From contig OX637405.1 in NCBI GenBank assembly GCA_951799425.1, forward strand, positions 21,611,089 through 21,675,088: a stretch of 64,000 nt of DNA, given 5' to 3'. Of this stretch, positions 21,506 through 32,511 are shown in pieces; the stretch's first letter is position 1; each line of letters starts with the position of its first letter. A program made the translations under genes and the position numbers. This DNA comes from Ilex aquifolium (lineage: Eukaryota > Streptophyta > Magnoliopsida > Aquifoliales > Aquifoliaceae). Under the pieces are notes generated by a model that was not told the DNA's origin, did no database searches, and saw nothing but the letters and a program-made list of their open reading frames with translations.

Positions 21506-22163
21506 CTACCATTGGGAGTAAAAAAATCACTATTAGACTTGGGTGTAAGTGTGAATCTGTATCCCTTCTTGGTCTGCAAGCAGTTAAGCATGGGAGAATT
21601 GAAGCCCACTTCAATTACTCTTCAGTTGGCAGACCGGAGTGTGAAAATACCGAGAGGAGCGGTGGAAGATCTGTTGGTTCAAGTAGATATGTTTTACTTC
21701 CCCATCGACTTTATAATACTGGACATTGCACCGGTTGCTAAGCCCGCTGCATAGATTCCCATAATCTTAGGACGCCCATTCCTTACAACATCAAATGCAT
21801 TAATAAATTGTAGGAGTGGTGTGATGAAATGCTCTTTTGGGAATATAATGGCTAAATTTAATATTTTTTATGTAGCAAAGCAACCGGGAGGTGAGGTAGA
21901 ATTTTGTGAGATAGACCTGGTGGATGAGTGTGGGGAGGAGAAGTTTGAAACTTCTATATATTCTGATCCTCTATATTTTTGCTTGATTAATTCTGAATGA
22001 GAGGAAGATAACTTTGAGGCTATCTTTTATACTGACTTTCTAAACAACTTGCAGGAGTTCCAAGGTGTGGAGAGACACCTCAAACAAGAACTGTTCTTTG
22101 GTTAGGAAAATCCCGAGGGAAGTCAGGTATTGGGTAATTGGAGCCCGGTCGAACCTTTTTGAA
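21506..22163 (+). pseudogene. Element A protease and linker; pol absent
   Basis: Retropepsin-like domain: SLLDLGVSVNLYP (D-L-G-V in place of D-L-G-A), then ITLQLADRSVKIPRGAVEDL, and ILGRPFLTTSNALINC after a stop at 21,752. An acidic linker runs to 22,163. No RT, RNase H or integrase follows. Confidence 0.8.
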
Positions 22164-22334
22164 TAAATTGACTTTTTGTACATTAGTTAGTTAGATAACT
22201 TCTTCTTTTATTTTTAAATAAGATATTTATTTTCTTTTATGTTATTTTGTAGTTAGTTTGTTTAGTAGCTACGCTGAGGTATTCTCTTTTCCTTATCTTT
22301 TATTTCCTCATTTCATTATCTTTATTGCATTGAA

Positions 22335-22370
22335 GACAATGTAGATTTTAAGTTGGGGGTGAGGGTTACA
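22335..22370 (+). other. Conserved purine block of A
   Basis: GACAATGTAG..TTAAGTTGGGGGTGAGGG parallels 43,312-43,371 in C and 62,274-62,310 in B, which lie after integrase but well before the 3' LTR. In A it follows protease directly because pol is deleted. Confidence 0.6.
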
Positions 22371-24098
22371 CCATGGTTTTTCTCCTATTCCTATTTTTTT
22401 TAATATTCTTTGTAGTTTAGTAAAAAAATAAAAACAATTTGAAAAAATGTCTATTTGCATAATATTTGTTGTTTCTTGAGAGTTGTGAGATGTAGATATT
22501 CTGTGTGATACCCGAATTGGTTTCATGATGTACTCTAGAGACTAGTAGTCTATGCTTAAATATCATAGTGATGTTTGTATTGGAAACCCAAAATTTGTTC
22601 ATAATGAGCATACAATTTCTGTTGGGATTTATGAGATTAGATTCATGTTTCGAAAAAGATTGACATTCATAGTAGAGATGCATGTATAAACCCTGTGAGT
22701 ATTGCACTTATCATGATTGGAGGGGTATAATACATTTACTCTAATGATATTCATTTCAAATCTATTGCTTTTAAATAATCTCATTACTCCAGTTTTGGTT
22801 AGGAGCATAGGAGTAATTAGTTGGTTATATCTCAATAAAGAGCAACACTTTTTCATACTTTTTGAAAAATGATTATGGGCCGTCTTTGAATTCTATTTGA
22901 GCCTTAAGTCTATTCTTTCATTGCATTATCTTTAGTATCCGTGATTGAGCCATGATGAATTTTCATTTCTTTACCTCAATTAATAACCAAGCCGAGCATA
23001 TAAGTATATATCTTACCATTGTTATCCTTAGATATGTGTTTATTTGATATGTTTAGGGAGTTGAGGTGAAATATTCAATCATGAATGAATTAAAAAGAAA
23101 GATGATGAGAAATAAAAGAAGGAAAAATTTTGGAATCGAGTTGGAATTGTGAAAAGAATGTTGAAAAATAAAAAGCCAAAGGCTTGTAAAGGAAGAATGA
23201 GGGATATAAGATTATATGCTACATAAAAAAAGGGTTCAGTGTATGTGAAATATGAAAATTGTCTATGGGATAACCCGTTTTGAATCCTTAAATCCGTCGT
23301 TTCTTAAAACTTCACCCAAGGCCTCATTATAACCGGATGAAGTCCTATTTGATTTTGGAAGGTATGTGTGAGTGTGTAAGCTTTAATGTCCATGAGATAT
23401 GATAACTATATTACTTATATGTCTTTTAATATTCCTTCCATGAGATTATGCCAAGGTCATCCCATTTATCTTATGCACTTCATTTTTGAGAAATGTGAGT
23501 AAAAATTTATCTTGATTACATAAATTCGATCCTCACATATACTTATGAATGAAACAGTCATGATAATTAGAGATTGTCTTTTCTGAGTGTGAAAACCTTG
23601 GTGAGTTTTGGCATTGAAACTAGCTTTGGATAGCTAATAGGAATATAAATCTGGGTTGATGAATCTCTTGAGCTACATGATCATATCACACACACATGGG
23701 TTTTGAGTACTAGCATGATGGTGAATATTCTTGCATAGCCTTGAAGTCTTTAGAAAAACCGTGTGTTAATTAGCTTGAGTAAATATGGTATGTCTTTGAT
23801 CCCACGGTTATTGAGAAACAATAAGTTGAATTTCGGATAGACAAAATTGAAGTTTGTAGGTACCTTCTTTGGAAACCTTCATGAGATAACACTCGTCTAA
23901 TAGGAGAAACCTAAGAGTTTAAAGGCTAGTGTATAGGCTAAATGCATTTGTGTTACCTAAAAAAATGGTTTTATATTTCTAATTTTGTATTTAATTTTTC
24001 ATTACATTAGATTGTTTATTATGCTTTAAATTCCTAGCATTGTATTTGTTGTTTTGTATCATAAATTGCATTGCACGAGAATTTGTGGTACATTGAAA
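22371..24098 (+). other. Element A 3' noncoding region
   Basis: No ORF I believe. By eye 22,860-23,990 parallels 45,600-46,800 in C (GTGATTGAGCC, AATAACCAAGCC, GGAAACCTTCATGAGA), so this is the Athila 3' untranslated region. Unlike C there is no env-position ORF here. Confidence 0.55.
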
Positions 24099-24485
24099 TG
24101 TGATGAAGACTTTAATTGGGTATATTTTGAGTTTTAGAATTTAGAGTTAAATAGTTTTATTTTTAATTAATTTTGGAAAAAGAAAAAAAACAAGATTTTT
24201 TGAGATTTTGAGCTCAGCTACTGGTAGGTCGAAAGTTGATTCCTATTGGTAGGTTTCTGTTCGGTCCGGAAAAATGAAAAGGCTTCTATCAATAGGAAAT
24301 CATTTCATTCCCCAAAACCCTTGAGACCCACCTCTCTAAACACTTTCTCTAACTTTTGAAAAACCCTAAGGAAGTTTTCTAAACCCTCAAATGTTTTTAA
24401 TTTCACTTTGATTATGTTCTTGATCATGAATTTCAAAATGGCTTCTTGGAAAATTTTGTCCCAATCTGACTTCTCTTACAAAATT
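24099..24485 (+). repeat. Possible start of element A 3' LTR
   Basis: TGTGATGAAG at 24,099 resembles the TGTGATGAAT start in the LTRs of C. CTACTGGTAGG and CTATTGGTAGG at 24,225-24,262 are the A-type palindromes with CpG decay. It does not align clearly with 5,290-5,724, so the assignment is tentative. Cut at 24,486 by T2. Confidence 0.4.
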
Positions 24486-24915
24486 TGAAACCCGGGAAAA
24501 AAATTTAAATTTTAATTAAAATGGTAAAACGGTAATTAGTCATTAAAGCACGGGTCAAAAACTCAAATTTTTATAGAACCGGATGACGGAACATACCTCA
24601 CCGTTCGATTCGTCTCACAAAAATAGGCTAACTAGTCAATTTTCATCGAATTTCGATACGGTCAGATTTTTGAGTGTTATGATGAGATTGGGTATCGTGT
24701 GATCAAATTTCTGAGATTAGATTTTAATTATGGAACCCATAAATATAATTTAAAGTACATCTCATAAAATTATATCAAACATGACACGTGACGATATGTG
24801 ATTGGTTGGGATAAAATTGGACTAATGGAAGTGTGACACTTGATGCCTTAAGGGCCAAGTATATAAAAAGGGACATAAAGTGGAAGACAACACTCATTTG
24901 TTTCTTCATATTTTT

Positions 24916-24956
<41 letters not shown>

Positions 24957-26480
24957 CCATTTCTCTTCTACTTCTTCTTCCTTTTTCATTCGATCTACAA
25001 CAATCCATCCGATATATCAAGTTGGGGCAAGAATTAAAGTTACTCATTATGACAAAGGCTACATGCCAGTACCAACCAAATCCATTTCAACATATGGCAG
25101 AAGTTGTAGTTTTGGCTAGAGGTTGAACAAATCATTGTTTGGTATCGTGAGGAGTCGTTCTACCTCATGTGCAAGCTACAAGAGGTAGGATTCCCCTATC
25201 TAGATTTATATTTAATTCTATAATTTGTGAAACTCTATTATGATTAATTTATTTTGTGTTAGAATTAATGACTTAAAGCATGTTAATTGTAAATTAGCAT
25301 GGCCTTGATGAATTTATGACATATCAAGTTTAATTGATTTGTTAGAATGGGATATGGTTATGAGTCCATATGTATGTTAAATGAATTATTTTGGGTATGC
25401 TATGTGTTTATATTTTATGCCAACTAAGTGTTTGGGTAAATGCATAGGTAAAAGAAAGTATATTATTTGGAACATGCTTGGCGATGTTTATGAAATGTTA
25501 TTATATGATTTATGATATGATTAACATAATGATGAAATGGAGTTGCAATTGTATATCACATTTGCATATGCACATGTGCACTATATTCGTGGGCATTGAC
25601 ATGAGTGTGAGTGTGTGTGCCTGGATTTGGGTCAATCACCACTTAGGTGAGTTGAAGGTGGGCTTGGGAAGGTTGGACTTAGGTCTAGCTGAGTCGTATT
25701 GGAATTGCATAAATAAATGTGTCAGGGTGTAGCAAAAAGGGTATATTATCCCTCGGGTGCAAGACCCGATAACGTCGATTATGTGCTTTCCGTTGGTGTA
25801 ATGAGCCCATAAAAGCGTGACGACGAAAACAGAGTCGCAGGTGGGATGTCCTGAAGATCTGTTGACGGTGTGGTGTCCCGTTGGTGAAAGACCATAAATC
25901 GCCTCCCCAAAAAGACAAGGAATTAAATTAAATGGTCATTGGATGTTAACATTAATGGAAGGGGCTTGGAATGCCCAAATTCATACGCATGACATTGCAT
26001 GTGTTATGGGAGCTCGGGATGTGGCTCGGTATTAGCATTGCATGCATGACTTTACACTTCATGGCATGTGATGGATTAGTAGCATTGTTCATGTATATAT
26101 ATGTGAATTGTATGCTTGGAAATATTTATGATTGCATGACATTTCATATGCATATGGATTGGGAGAAGATCTCCATAGGAGATACCCTATTGAGCATGAC
26201 TCACCCTTTATTGGGATATATTTCAGCTGTTGGACGGGCGTCCACTAACAACCCTAATTTGGGCCCGCTTTGAGGATAGAGCTGGGTTGTGGCTCTTGAT
26301 ATGATTTTTTATAGTCCCTTGTATATAATTACATTTTTTCCTTGTATATTTTTGAAGTACAAAACTTGCATTTTACTAAAGGCATTTAATGGGACTCTTG
26401 TGGACATTATTCTTTCGTGACTGAATGTATGTCGTAGATGTTGGTATTCAATACTATATTGACTGGATGTCAATGTCATT
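24486..26480 (+). repeat. Diverged family T LTR (T2), 3' truncated
   Basis: Starts TGAAACCCGGG and follows T1 LTR order: CGGATGACGG.., TATATAAAAAGG near 24,860, a GA microsatellite leader, GTGCAAGACCCG near 25,760, TTGAGCATGACTCACCC near 26,192. The terminal ~200 bp with GGGGCGTCACA are absent; the sequence runs into element B. Most diverged T copy here. Confidence 0.75.
24919..24953 (+). repeat. GA dinucleotide microsatellite
   Basis: About 17 GA units in the leader of LTR T2, ~60 bp after its TATA. Confidence 0.95.
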
Positions 26481-27987
26481 AATCCTAAATAATGCATAAA
26501 CGAATTAGGTTTTAAAGTTCATTGTGTGCTTAAATTAGATTAAAATAATTAAGTTATAGAGTATTAGGGTTAATGACATTTTGCAGGGTTTCGAGCGAAA
26601 ATACAGAAATTCAGGAGGATTCAAGTGTACAAGCTGAATAAGGAAGGGGAGGCAAGTACAATTATCAAATAAATAACAAATCAACAAGGAGGCTGCCAAA
26701 GCAAAAATCCAGAGGAATACCACCGTCCGGACGATGGTGGCGGCGTCCGGACGGTCCTTCAACCGTCTCAACTCTCTCTCATCTCCTATTGGTCCAATTA
26801 AGCAACAAAGTCCTCCTATTGGCCAGTCAGGGTGTCTTCCGCCTTAAAGCCTCCTTTAGGTGCCTATAAATAGCCCCTCCCAACTTTTTTTTTTTTCCAG
26901 GGAAATCTAGGAGATTTCAGTTCAGTGCTAGAGGGAAGGAAAAATAGAAAGAAAGGAAGAGTGAAGCCCTGTCAGAATCACTTCCCAGATAGAATTTTCT
27001 CTACTTCTACATTTCTGTTTATCCTTTGTACCTGAGGGTTGAACCTCTCCCACTTTTGTGCCCTAACTGGTAATAAGAGTGGCAGTATTTCAGATATTCC
27101 TTGGGAAAGGACGTGTTGTATTTTGTTTTAAATTTTACTGGGATTATCTACTCCTTTTGCTTGTCTATAGCAATGAGGCGTGAGTAGTTTGTTTATACTC
27201 TTTGGTGAAGGGTGAATGCGTGTGTCATATTGTTTACGTTATGAAAATGCCGATGTTTTACTTATGCATTAATGTTTATACCTCCCTTAATTGATGGATG
27301 GTTATATTTATTATATGCTCATGGTTATAAACACCAAGCAGAGCCTAATTCTATATACCATATTATCTATAATTATTACGCACTTCATACATAATACAAT
27401 GATGTACGTAATTGAGCTTTATGTTATAGTCGGGAGATTGGTTATAGATGGGTTAAATCTTGTCATTGCCAATGCTTTTAATTCAATACATAATCCAGAA
27501 CTCTGTCATCATTGAATCATCAACTTGCCGATTGAATAGCTTGAGTAAACATTTTGAATGGTTCACCTTCTGGTTTAGTAATGTTATTTGATTGATGCAT
27601 GGTACAAAGACCTTCCGGCTAACCTAATCAGTTGTTGTGTTATGGTTCAATATACATCAAACCTACCGGTTAACTTTCTAGTAAAATGGGAGTTAATTGC
27701 TGTAAGGCGGCATTTTCATAAACAAACAATACAATGCATGTTGGATCCTCGAATTGAAGAGTTCCTTTTATCATTATCGGTCAAAGTTTTAGTTAAGTGT
27801 TTATTTCATAAGTTCTAAGCTCACACCACAAGCTATTCCGTTGCACATTATATCCACGAAAATTTTACCATTCATGTTTTGAATCTTGACAGTTAGCTCC
27901 CTGTGGGTTCGACCTCGGACTTAAACCGAGAAATATTGCAATTTGACCACTTATACTTGGGTGTATGACATAAATCAGGCTAGATCA
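26480..27987 (+). repeat. Element B 5' LTR
   Basis: CGTCCGGACG palindromes at 26,723-26,756, TATA at 26,863, and the CGACCTCGG block near 27,910. The end GGCTAGATCA is followed by the primer site. The palindrome region matches 63,005-63,030 in the 3' LTR. Left edge uncertain by about 60 bp. Confidence 0.65.
26723..26872 (+). promoter_or_regulatory. CGTCCGGACG pair and TATA box (B)
   Basis: Two palindromes with centres 20 bp apart, then GCCTATAAATAG about 105 bp downstream. Confidence 0.65.
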
Positions 27988-27994
27988 AGATTTT

Positions 27995-28010
27995 TGGCGC
28001 CGTTGCCAGG
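27995..28010 (+). other. Primer binding site of element B
   Basis: TGGCGCCGTTGCCAGG, near-perfect complement of the tRNA-Asp 3' end. Confidence 0.85.
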
Positions 28011-28188
28011 GAGTTATAGTGATTTCAAAACAAATAGGGAAGTTTTTTAGTTTGTATTATATGTATATGCACTATTTGTTGTATTTTCATTGTTTATGTC
28101 TGTTAAGTCATCAGTAGGGTCTGTAAATTAGTCTAGTCCTTCATCTTCGTCATCGTCACAAGCATCATCAGACTCTTTCGAGTTAAGC

Positions 28189-29210
28189 ATGGCTAATAAT
28201 AATCCAAGGGAACAAAAGGTAGTTCAGAATGTTCGACCTTTAAGAGAATACTTGCAACCCACACGCACTAGTGTCTCGTTATGTTTTGTTTTTCCGATTA
28301 ATGCTCCAAATTTTAACATTAATGTAGGGACAATACAACTTTTACCACAGTTTCATGGTCTAGAGTCTAAAAACCCGTATTTGCATATGAAAGAATTTGA
28401 GGAAGTATGTGGTGCTTTGCAAGATAATTCTGAGATGGTCCGGTTGAAACTTTTTCCTTTCTCTTTGAAGGAGAAGGCTAAATAGTGGCTAAATTCTTTA
28501 AAATCCCAATCTATTCCAAGTTGGTAAGTTTTGAAAATCGAATTTTTTATATTTTTTTGCCTGTGCACCGCACTAATCCATTGAGACGTCAAATCATGAA
28601 TTTTTCTATAAAAGGAGAAATTTTTTATCAATGTTGAGAGAGATTTAAGGATCTTCTCCAAGTTTGTTCACATCATGCATTTGAAAGTTGGACGTTAGTT
28701 GGTTTCTTCTATGATACCCTCCCATCCGCACTACGTAAGTTTGTTGAAATGATGGCCCAAGGGGAATTCATGAGTAAGAGGCCCGAGGAGGCATTCAAGT
28801 TTTTTGACACCATTTTTGAGCATTCCCAAATGTGGGACTCGACCTCACCAAATATTGTTGAAACAAAGCCATCTTCATTCCAAGGAGGGAAATATGTGTT
28901 AAAAGAAGATGATGACCTAAGGGCTAGAATAACTACCTTGTCCCGAAAGCTTGAAGCCCTAGAAATGAAAAAAACCAAGGAAGTTTCTGTTGCATCTTCC
29001 ACTAAGTGGTCATGTGGAATCTGTGTATTGTTAGGACATCCCACGGGGAAATGTCCCACCATTTCAGCATTCAAAGAGGTCTTGATGGAACAAACCAATG
29101 CCTTTTCAAATTTTAGCAAACCTTACTCCAACCCCTATTCTGACACCTATTACCCAGGGTGGCAGAATCACCCGAATTTTAGTTGGAAAAACACACAACC
29201 AGTGAGTTAG
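28189..29210 (+). pseudogene. Element B gag, broken
   Basis: First 98 codons open (REYLQPTRTS, PYLHMKEFEEVCGAL, RLKLFPFSLKEKAK), then TAG at 28,483. 28,500-28,740 is frameshifted. 28,749-29,210 is again open (153 codons) with EEAFKFFDTIFEHSQMW and a CX2CX4HX4C knuckle CGICVLLGHPTGKC near 29,010-29,055. Role as for other gags. Confidence 0.85.
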
Positions 29211-29864
29211 CCACCAGGTCCACCTTCACCACAACCACAGACTCAACAGCCTTATCAGCCTTATCAACCCCCACATAAGAAGAGTTTAGAGGACACCATG
29301 GACCAGTTCATTCAAAGTCAAATGAGTTTTAATACTTAGACCACTCATGCATTTAATGATTTCAAAGCTCAAACTTCACAGAATATTGAGGATATTAAGA
29401 GTCATTTAGCCAAATTGATCCATTCTTTGAGCACAACAGAAAAGGGAAAATTCCCATCTCAACCTAAACCTCCATAGGGTCAAAACCAGGCTAATGTTGT
29501 TTCTTCTGAACCTTCTCCAAGTCAAGTGCAAGCAATTACCACACTGAGAAGTGGTAAGATGATTGACAAGACCATTAAAGCTAAAACCCTTGAGCCAATA
29601 GCTGAGTCAATCCCGATAAATGAACCAATTGAGCCTGAACCAGTGATTGAAAAGGAACCATAATTGCCAAATGAAAAAGATTATTCAAGTCCTGTTCCGT
29701 TACCTTTTCCTCAAAGAATCAAGAAACCTCAATCGTTGAATAATCATGCTGAACTCTTTGAGTTGTTTAAGCAAGTAAAGATTAACATATCCCTGTTGGA
29801 TGTAATCAAGCAAGTCCCATCCTATGCCAAGTTTCTAAAAGACCTTTGCACAGTGAAAAGAATG
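29211..29864 (+). pseudogene. Element B gag-protease linker
   Basis: Pro/Gln-rich stretch, then PFPQRIKKPQSLNNHAELFE and DLCTVKRM, the conserved lead-in to protease, where C is inserted. The protein picks up again at 48,004. Confidence 0.75.
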
Positions 29865-29869
29865 ATCAA
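29865..29869 (+). other. Target site duplication ATCAA of element C, left
   Basis: ATCAA repeats at 47,999-48,003 and the interrupted B reading frame resumes across it, which supports the boundaries independently. Confidence 0.8.
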
Positions 29870-31062
29870 TGATTATGATCCCATAATGTGATTATTTGAT
29901 GGAAAAGATTAATCATTTGTTCAGAAAAAGGTAAATGTGATGAATTGTTAAAGATTTTTTATTATGATAGTAATGGAATAATTTTGTTTATTTTGCAGGA
30001 AAAGGATTAGAAAAATTAGAGAGATAAAGGTGGATGAAGAAGAGCAGCTGAGTTAGACTTACTGGAATGCACGTCCGGATGGGGGATTGCTATTGCGTCC
30101 GGACGGAGTTGACAGAATGAGAACATGGACGTGCTTTGAAGAATTGGAGCATACTACCAAGTGCGTCCGGACGGTTGATATCATGCGTCTGGACGCGTGT
30201 TTCTGAAAGATGGGATTCTAGAGGAAGAAGTAGAATGTGATCAGACTTCTTGGACTAGGAAAATATAAATAGGGGGGATAATTATGATGTAAAACGAGGA
30301 CTTTTTAATTATTTTTATTCTTTTTCTGGTTGAAGATTTGGATGTCTGGCTAGGCTTTCTGACTAGGGCTAGGGGAGAACCTCTCAATGAAGTACGATAT
30401 TGTTATTGACTTATTGGTTTAATGGTATTTGGTATTTTGTTAATTTAACTTTTGATTATTAGTAAAGTTTTTGCTCTGTAAAGATTCTTGAGTCATTGTG
30501 ACTTATACTTTGATTACTTGAATTTCCCTGCGAGACAAATAGCTAGTTATTCCTTGCTTAAGTTAATTACAATTTATTTCACATAATAATATAGCTAGAG
30601 GATTGTGTGGTTAAGTCAATAATTTGATTGCTAAGAAAGTTTGACTTATTGTAGACTCCGGGCACAGTAAATACTTACAATTGGCCATCAATTCTTTGAT
30701 TTTTCTGAATAAACCTTTGGTTATAAATAGTGGTGTTTTCTTGTTCTCATTGCTAAATTCACTGACTGGAGTCAGTTGATGGTTCGACTATTTTCTGGGT
30801 TTGAAAACTAAGTCTGTAATCATTACTGTATGAATTTTAGAGGGTGTATTTGATGCTCTAGTACTTTACATATTGTTTTAATTAATTCATTTACTTATAA
30901 TAGTTCAAACACTCTTTTTGAGAAACATTTTTACAAGTTTGTTAACAGATTTAGTGTGGCAACTATTGTTTTTAAACTTCCCTGAGGGTTCGACCTCGGT
31001 CTTCCGAGTTTATATTACTTCGCACAACCTATGCTTGTGTTTACATATTTAAAGTTGTAGCA
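29870..31062 (+). repeat. Element C 5' LTR
   Basis: Matches 46,825-47,998 closely. The first ~17 bp (29,870-29,886) differ from the 3' copy. Contains CGTCCGGACG palindromes, TATA, and CGACCTCGG near 30,992; ends TTGTAGCA. Confidence 0.85.
30071..30271 (+). promoter_or_regulatory. CGTCCGGACG array and TATA box (C 5' LTR)
   Basis: Four full or decayed sites (near 30,072, 30,096, 30,164 and 30,185; the last two 22 bp apart), then AATATAAATAGGG at 30,262. Confidence 0.65.
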
Positions 31063-31068
31063 TGTTTT

Positions 31069-31085
31069 TGGTGCCATTGCCGAGG
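31069..31085 (+). other. Primer binding site of element C
   Basis: TGGTGCCATTGCCGAGG, tRNA-Asp type with two or three changes. Confidence 0.75.
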
Positions 31086-31271
31086 AACTGTTGAAAGACA
31101 AGGAGCTATCGTTACATTTATTGAGGTTGTTATGGTTTACGATTCGTCGGAGATCCGGTAATTTCGTTCCATTTTTATTTTTGCTGAAATTCATTTTCTT
31201 TTGTCATTTAATTTTGTTTTCTCTTTTTAATCGTTTTTTTTAGTTTGTTTATGAGTTCTTGACATCGTGAT

Positions 31272-32506
31272 TTGAGTGGACATTTAATAAGAGAAGACTT
31301 AGATACTCTGTTTGAAAATTTATTTTGTTCATCTGATCCAAATCATACATCTCACACAATGGCTACAGATTCTAATAATAATAGGAGAAATAATTTTCTT
31401 GAACATGAGGATCCTGATGACAGAATAAGTAATCATGATGAGAATGATGTCGATAATCTGAATGTTAATCAAGGTCGGATTTTGCGTGAATATTTACAAC
31501 CTGCACGTCATCCTACACCTTCATGCATCATTTTTCCATTACAGGCCACAAATTTTATTTTTAAACCTGACAAGATTGCATTGCTTTCAAAATTTCATGG
31601 CATGGATTCTGAAAACCCTTACCAGCATATAAGAGATTTTAAGGAGGTTTGTGCTACATTTCATGATCAAACTGTTTCTGTGAATACAATCAGGTTGAAG
31701 CTCTTTCCTTTCTCATTAAAGAAAAGAGCTAAGACTTGGTTGCATTCTCTCAGACCTAGGTCTATAGGCACATGGCCAGAGATGCAGAAGGAATTTTTGA
31801 AAAAAAATTCCCTACACATCTTACAAACTCTTTCAAAAGGCAAATCATAATTTTTTCTCAAAAAGAGTCTGAAATTTTTTACCAAAGTTGGGATAGATTT
31901 AAAGACCTTCTTGCATCTTGCCAACATCATGGATATGAGAGCTGACATGTGTTATGTTTCTTTTATGAGGTTTTAACCCCTCAAATGCGTCAATTTGTTG
32001 AAATGATGTGTAATGGTGATTTTATGAATAAGGAATTAGATGAGGCTTTTGATTTTCTAGATCGTTTATCCGAGAATGTACAGTCTTGGGATACTACGTC
32101 ACAAGAACCTCCTAAGAATAGAAATGTTAATTCTTCAGCATGCTACATTGTCTAGGAGGGTTGAGGCTATGGAATTAAAAAAATTTAATGATATTGATGT
32201 TGTTCCTACTAAGGAAATTTTCAGTATTTGTGAAATCCTTGGACACCCCATAAAGGAATTTCCAACAATTCCTGTCATAGCTTGAGTCCCGCATGATCAA
32301 GTAAATGTTGCAAATACTTTTTCAAAGCCTTATGACAATCCATATTCGAATACATATTACCCTGGGTGGAAAAATCACCCCAATTTTAGTTATAGGGGTG
32401 AGAATCATGCATCACAAATACCTCAACAAAATTTCTCTAATTTTGTTCCCTACACTCCACCCCCAAGAGGAATTTTGAAGATGTATTATCTCAATTCATG
32501 CAAAGT
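31272..32506 (+). pseudogene. Element C gag, frameshifted
   Basis: 192 open codons from 31,272 (family start probably the ATG at 31,360), with REYLQPARHPTPS, PYQHIRDFKEVCATFH, RLKLFPFSLKKRAKTWLHSL. A frameshift at a run of A near 31,800 ends it; later pieces at 31,949-32,155 and 32,076-32,285 follow. The zinc knuckle reads SICEILGHPIKEF: first and last Cys are lost. Interrupted at 32,512 by a solo LTR and continued at 34,749. Confidence 0.85.
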
Positions 32507-32511
32507 CAGAC
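32507..32511 (+). other. Target site duplication CAGAC, left
   Basis: CAGAC also at 34,744-34,748, flanking the solo G LTR. Confidence 0.9.

Larger units (their letters stand above)
5290..24485 (+). mobile_element. Athila-like element A, interrupted by T1
   Basis: 5' LTR about 5,290-5,724 plus 18,648-19,378 (split by T1), primer site at 19,383, gag 19,695-20,650, protease 21,500-22,160, a conserved purine block at 22,351, and a noncoding 3' region resembling that of element C. RT, RNase H and integrase are absent, so this is an internally deleted copy. The left LTR edge is uncertain; the right end is obscured by LTR T2 at 24,486. Confidence 0.6.

Noticed and set aside
24775-25126. ORFs with Glu-Arg or Ser-Leu repeats
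   Set aside because: Translations of the GA microsatellite in LTR T2.
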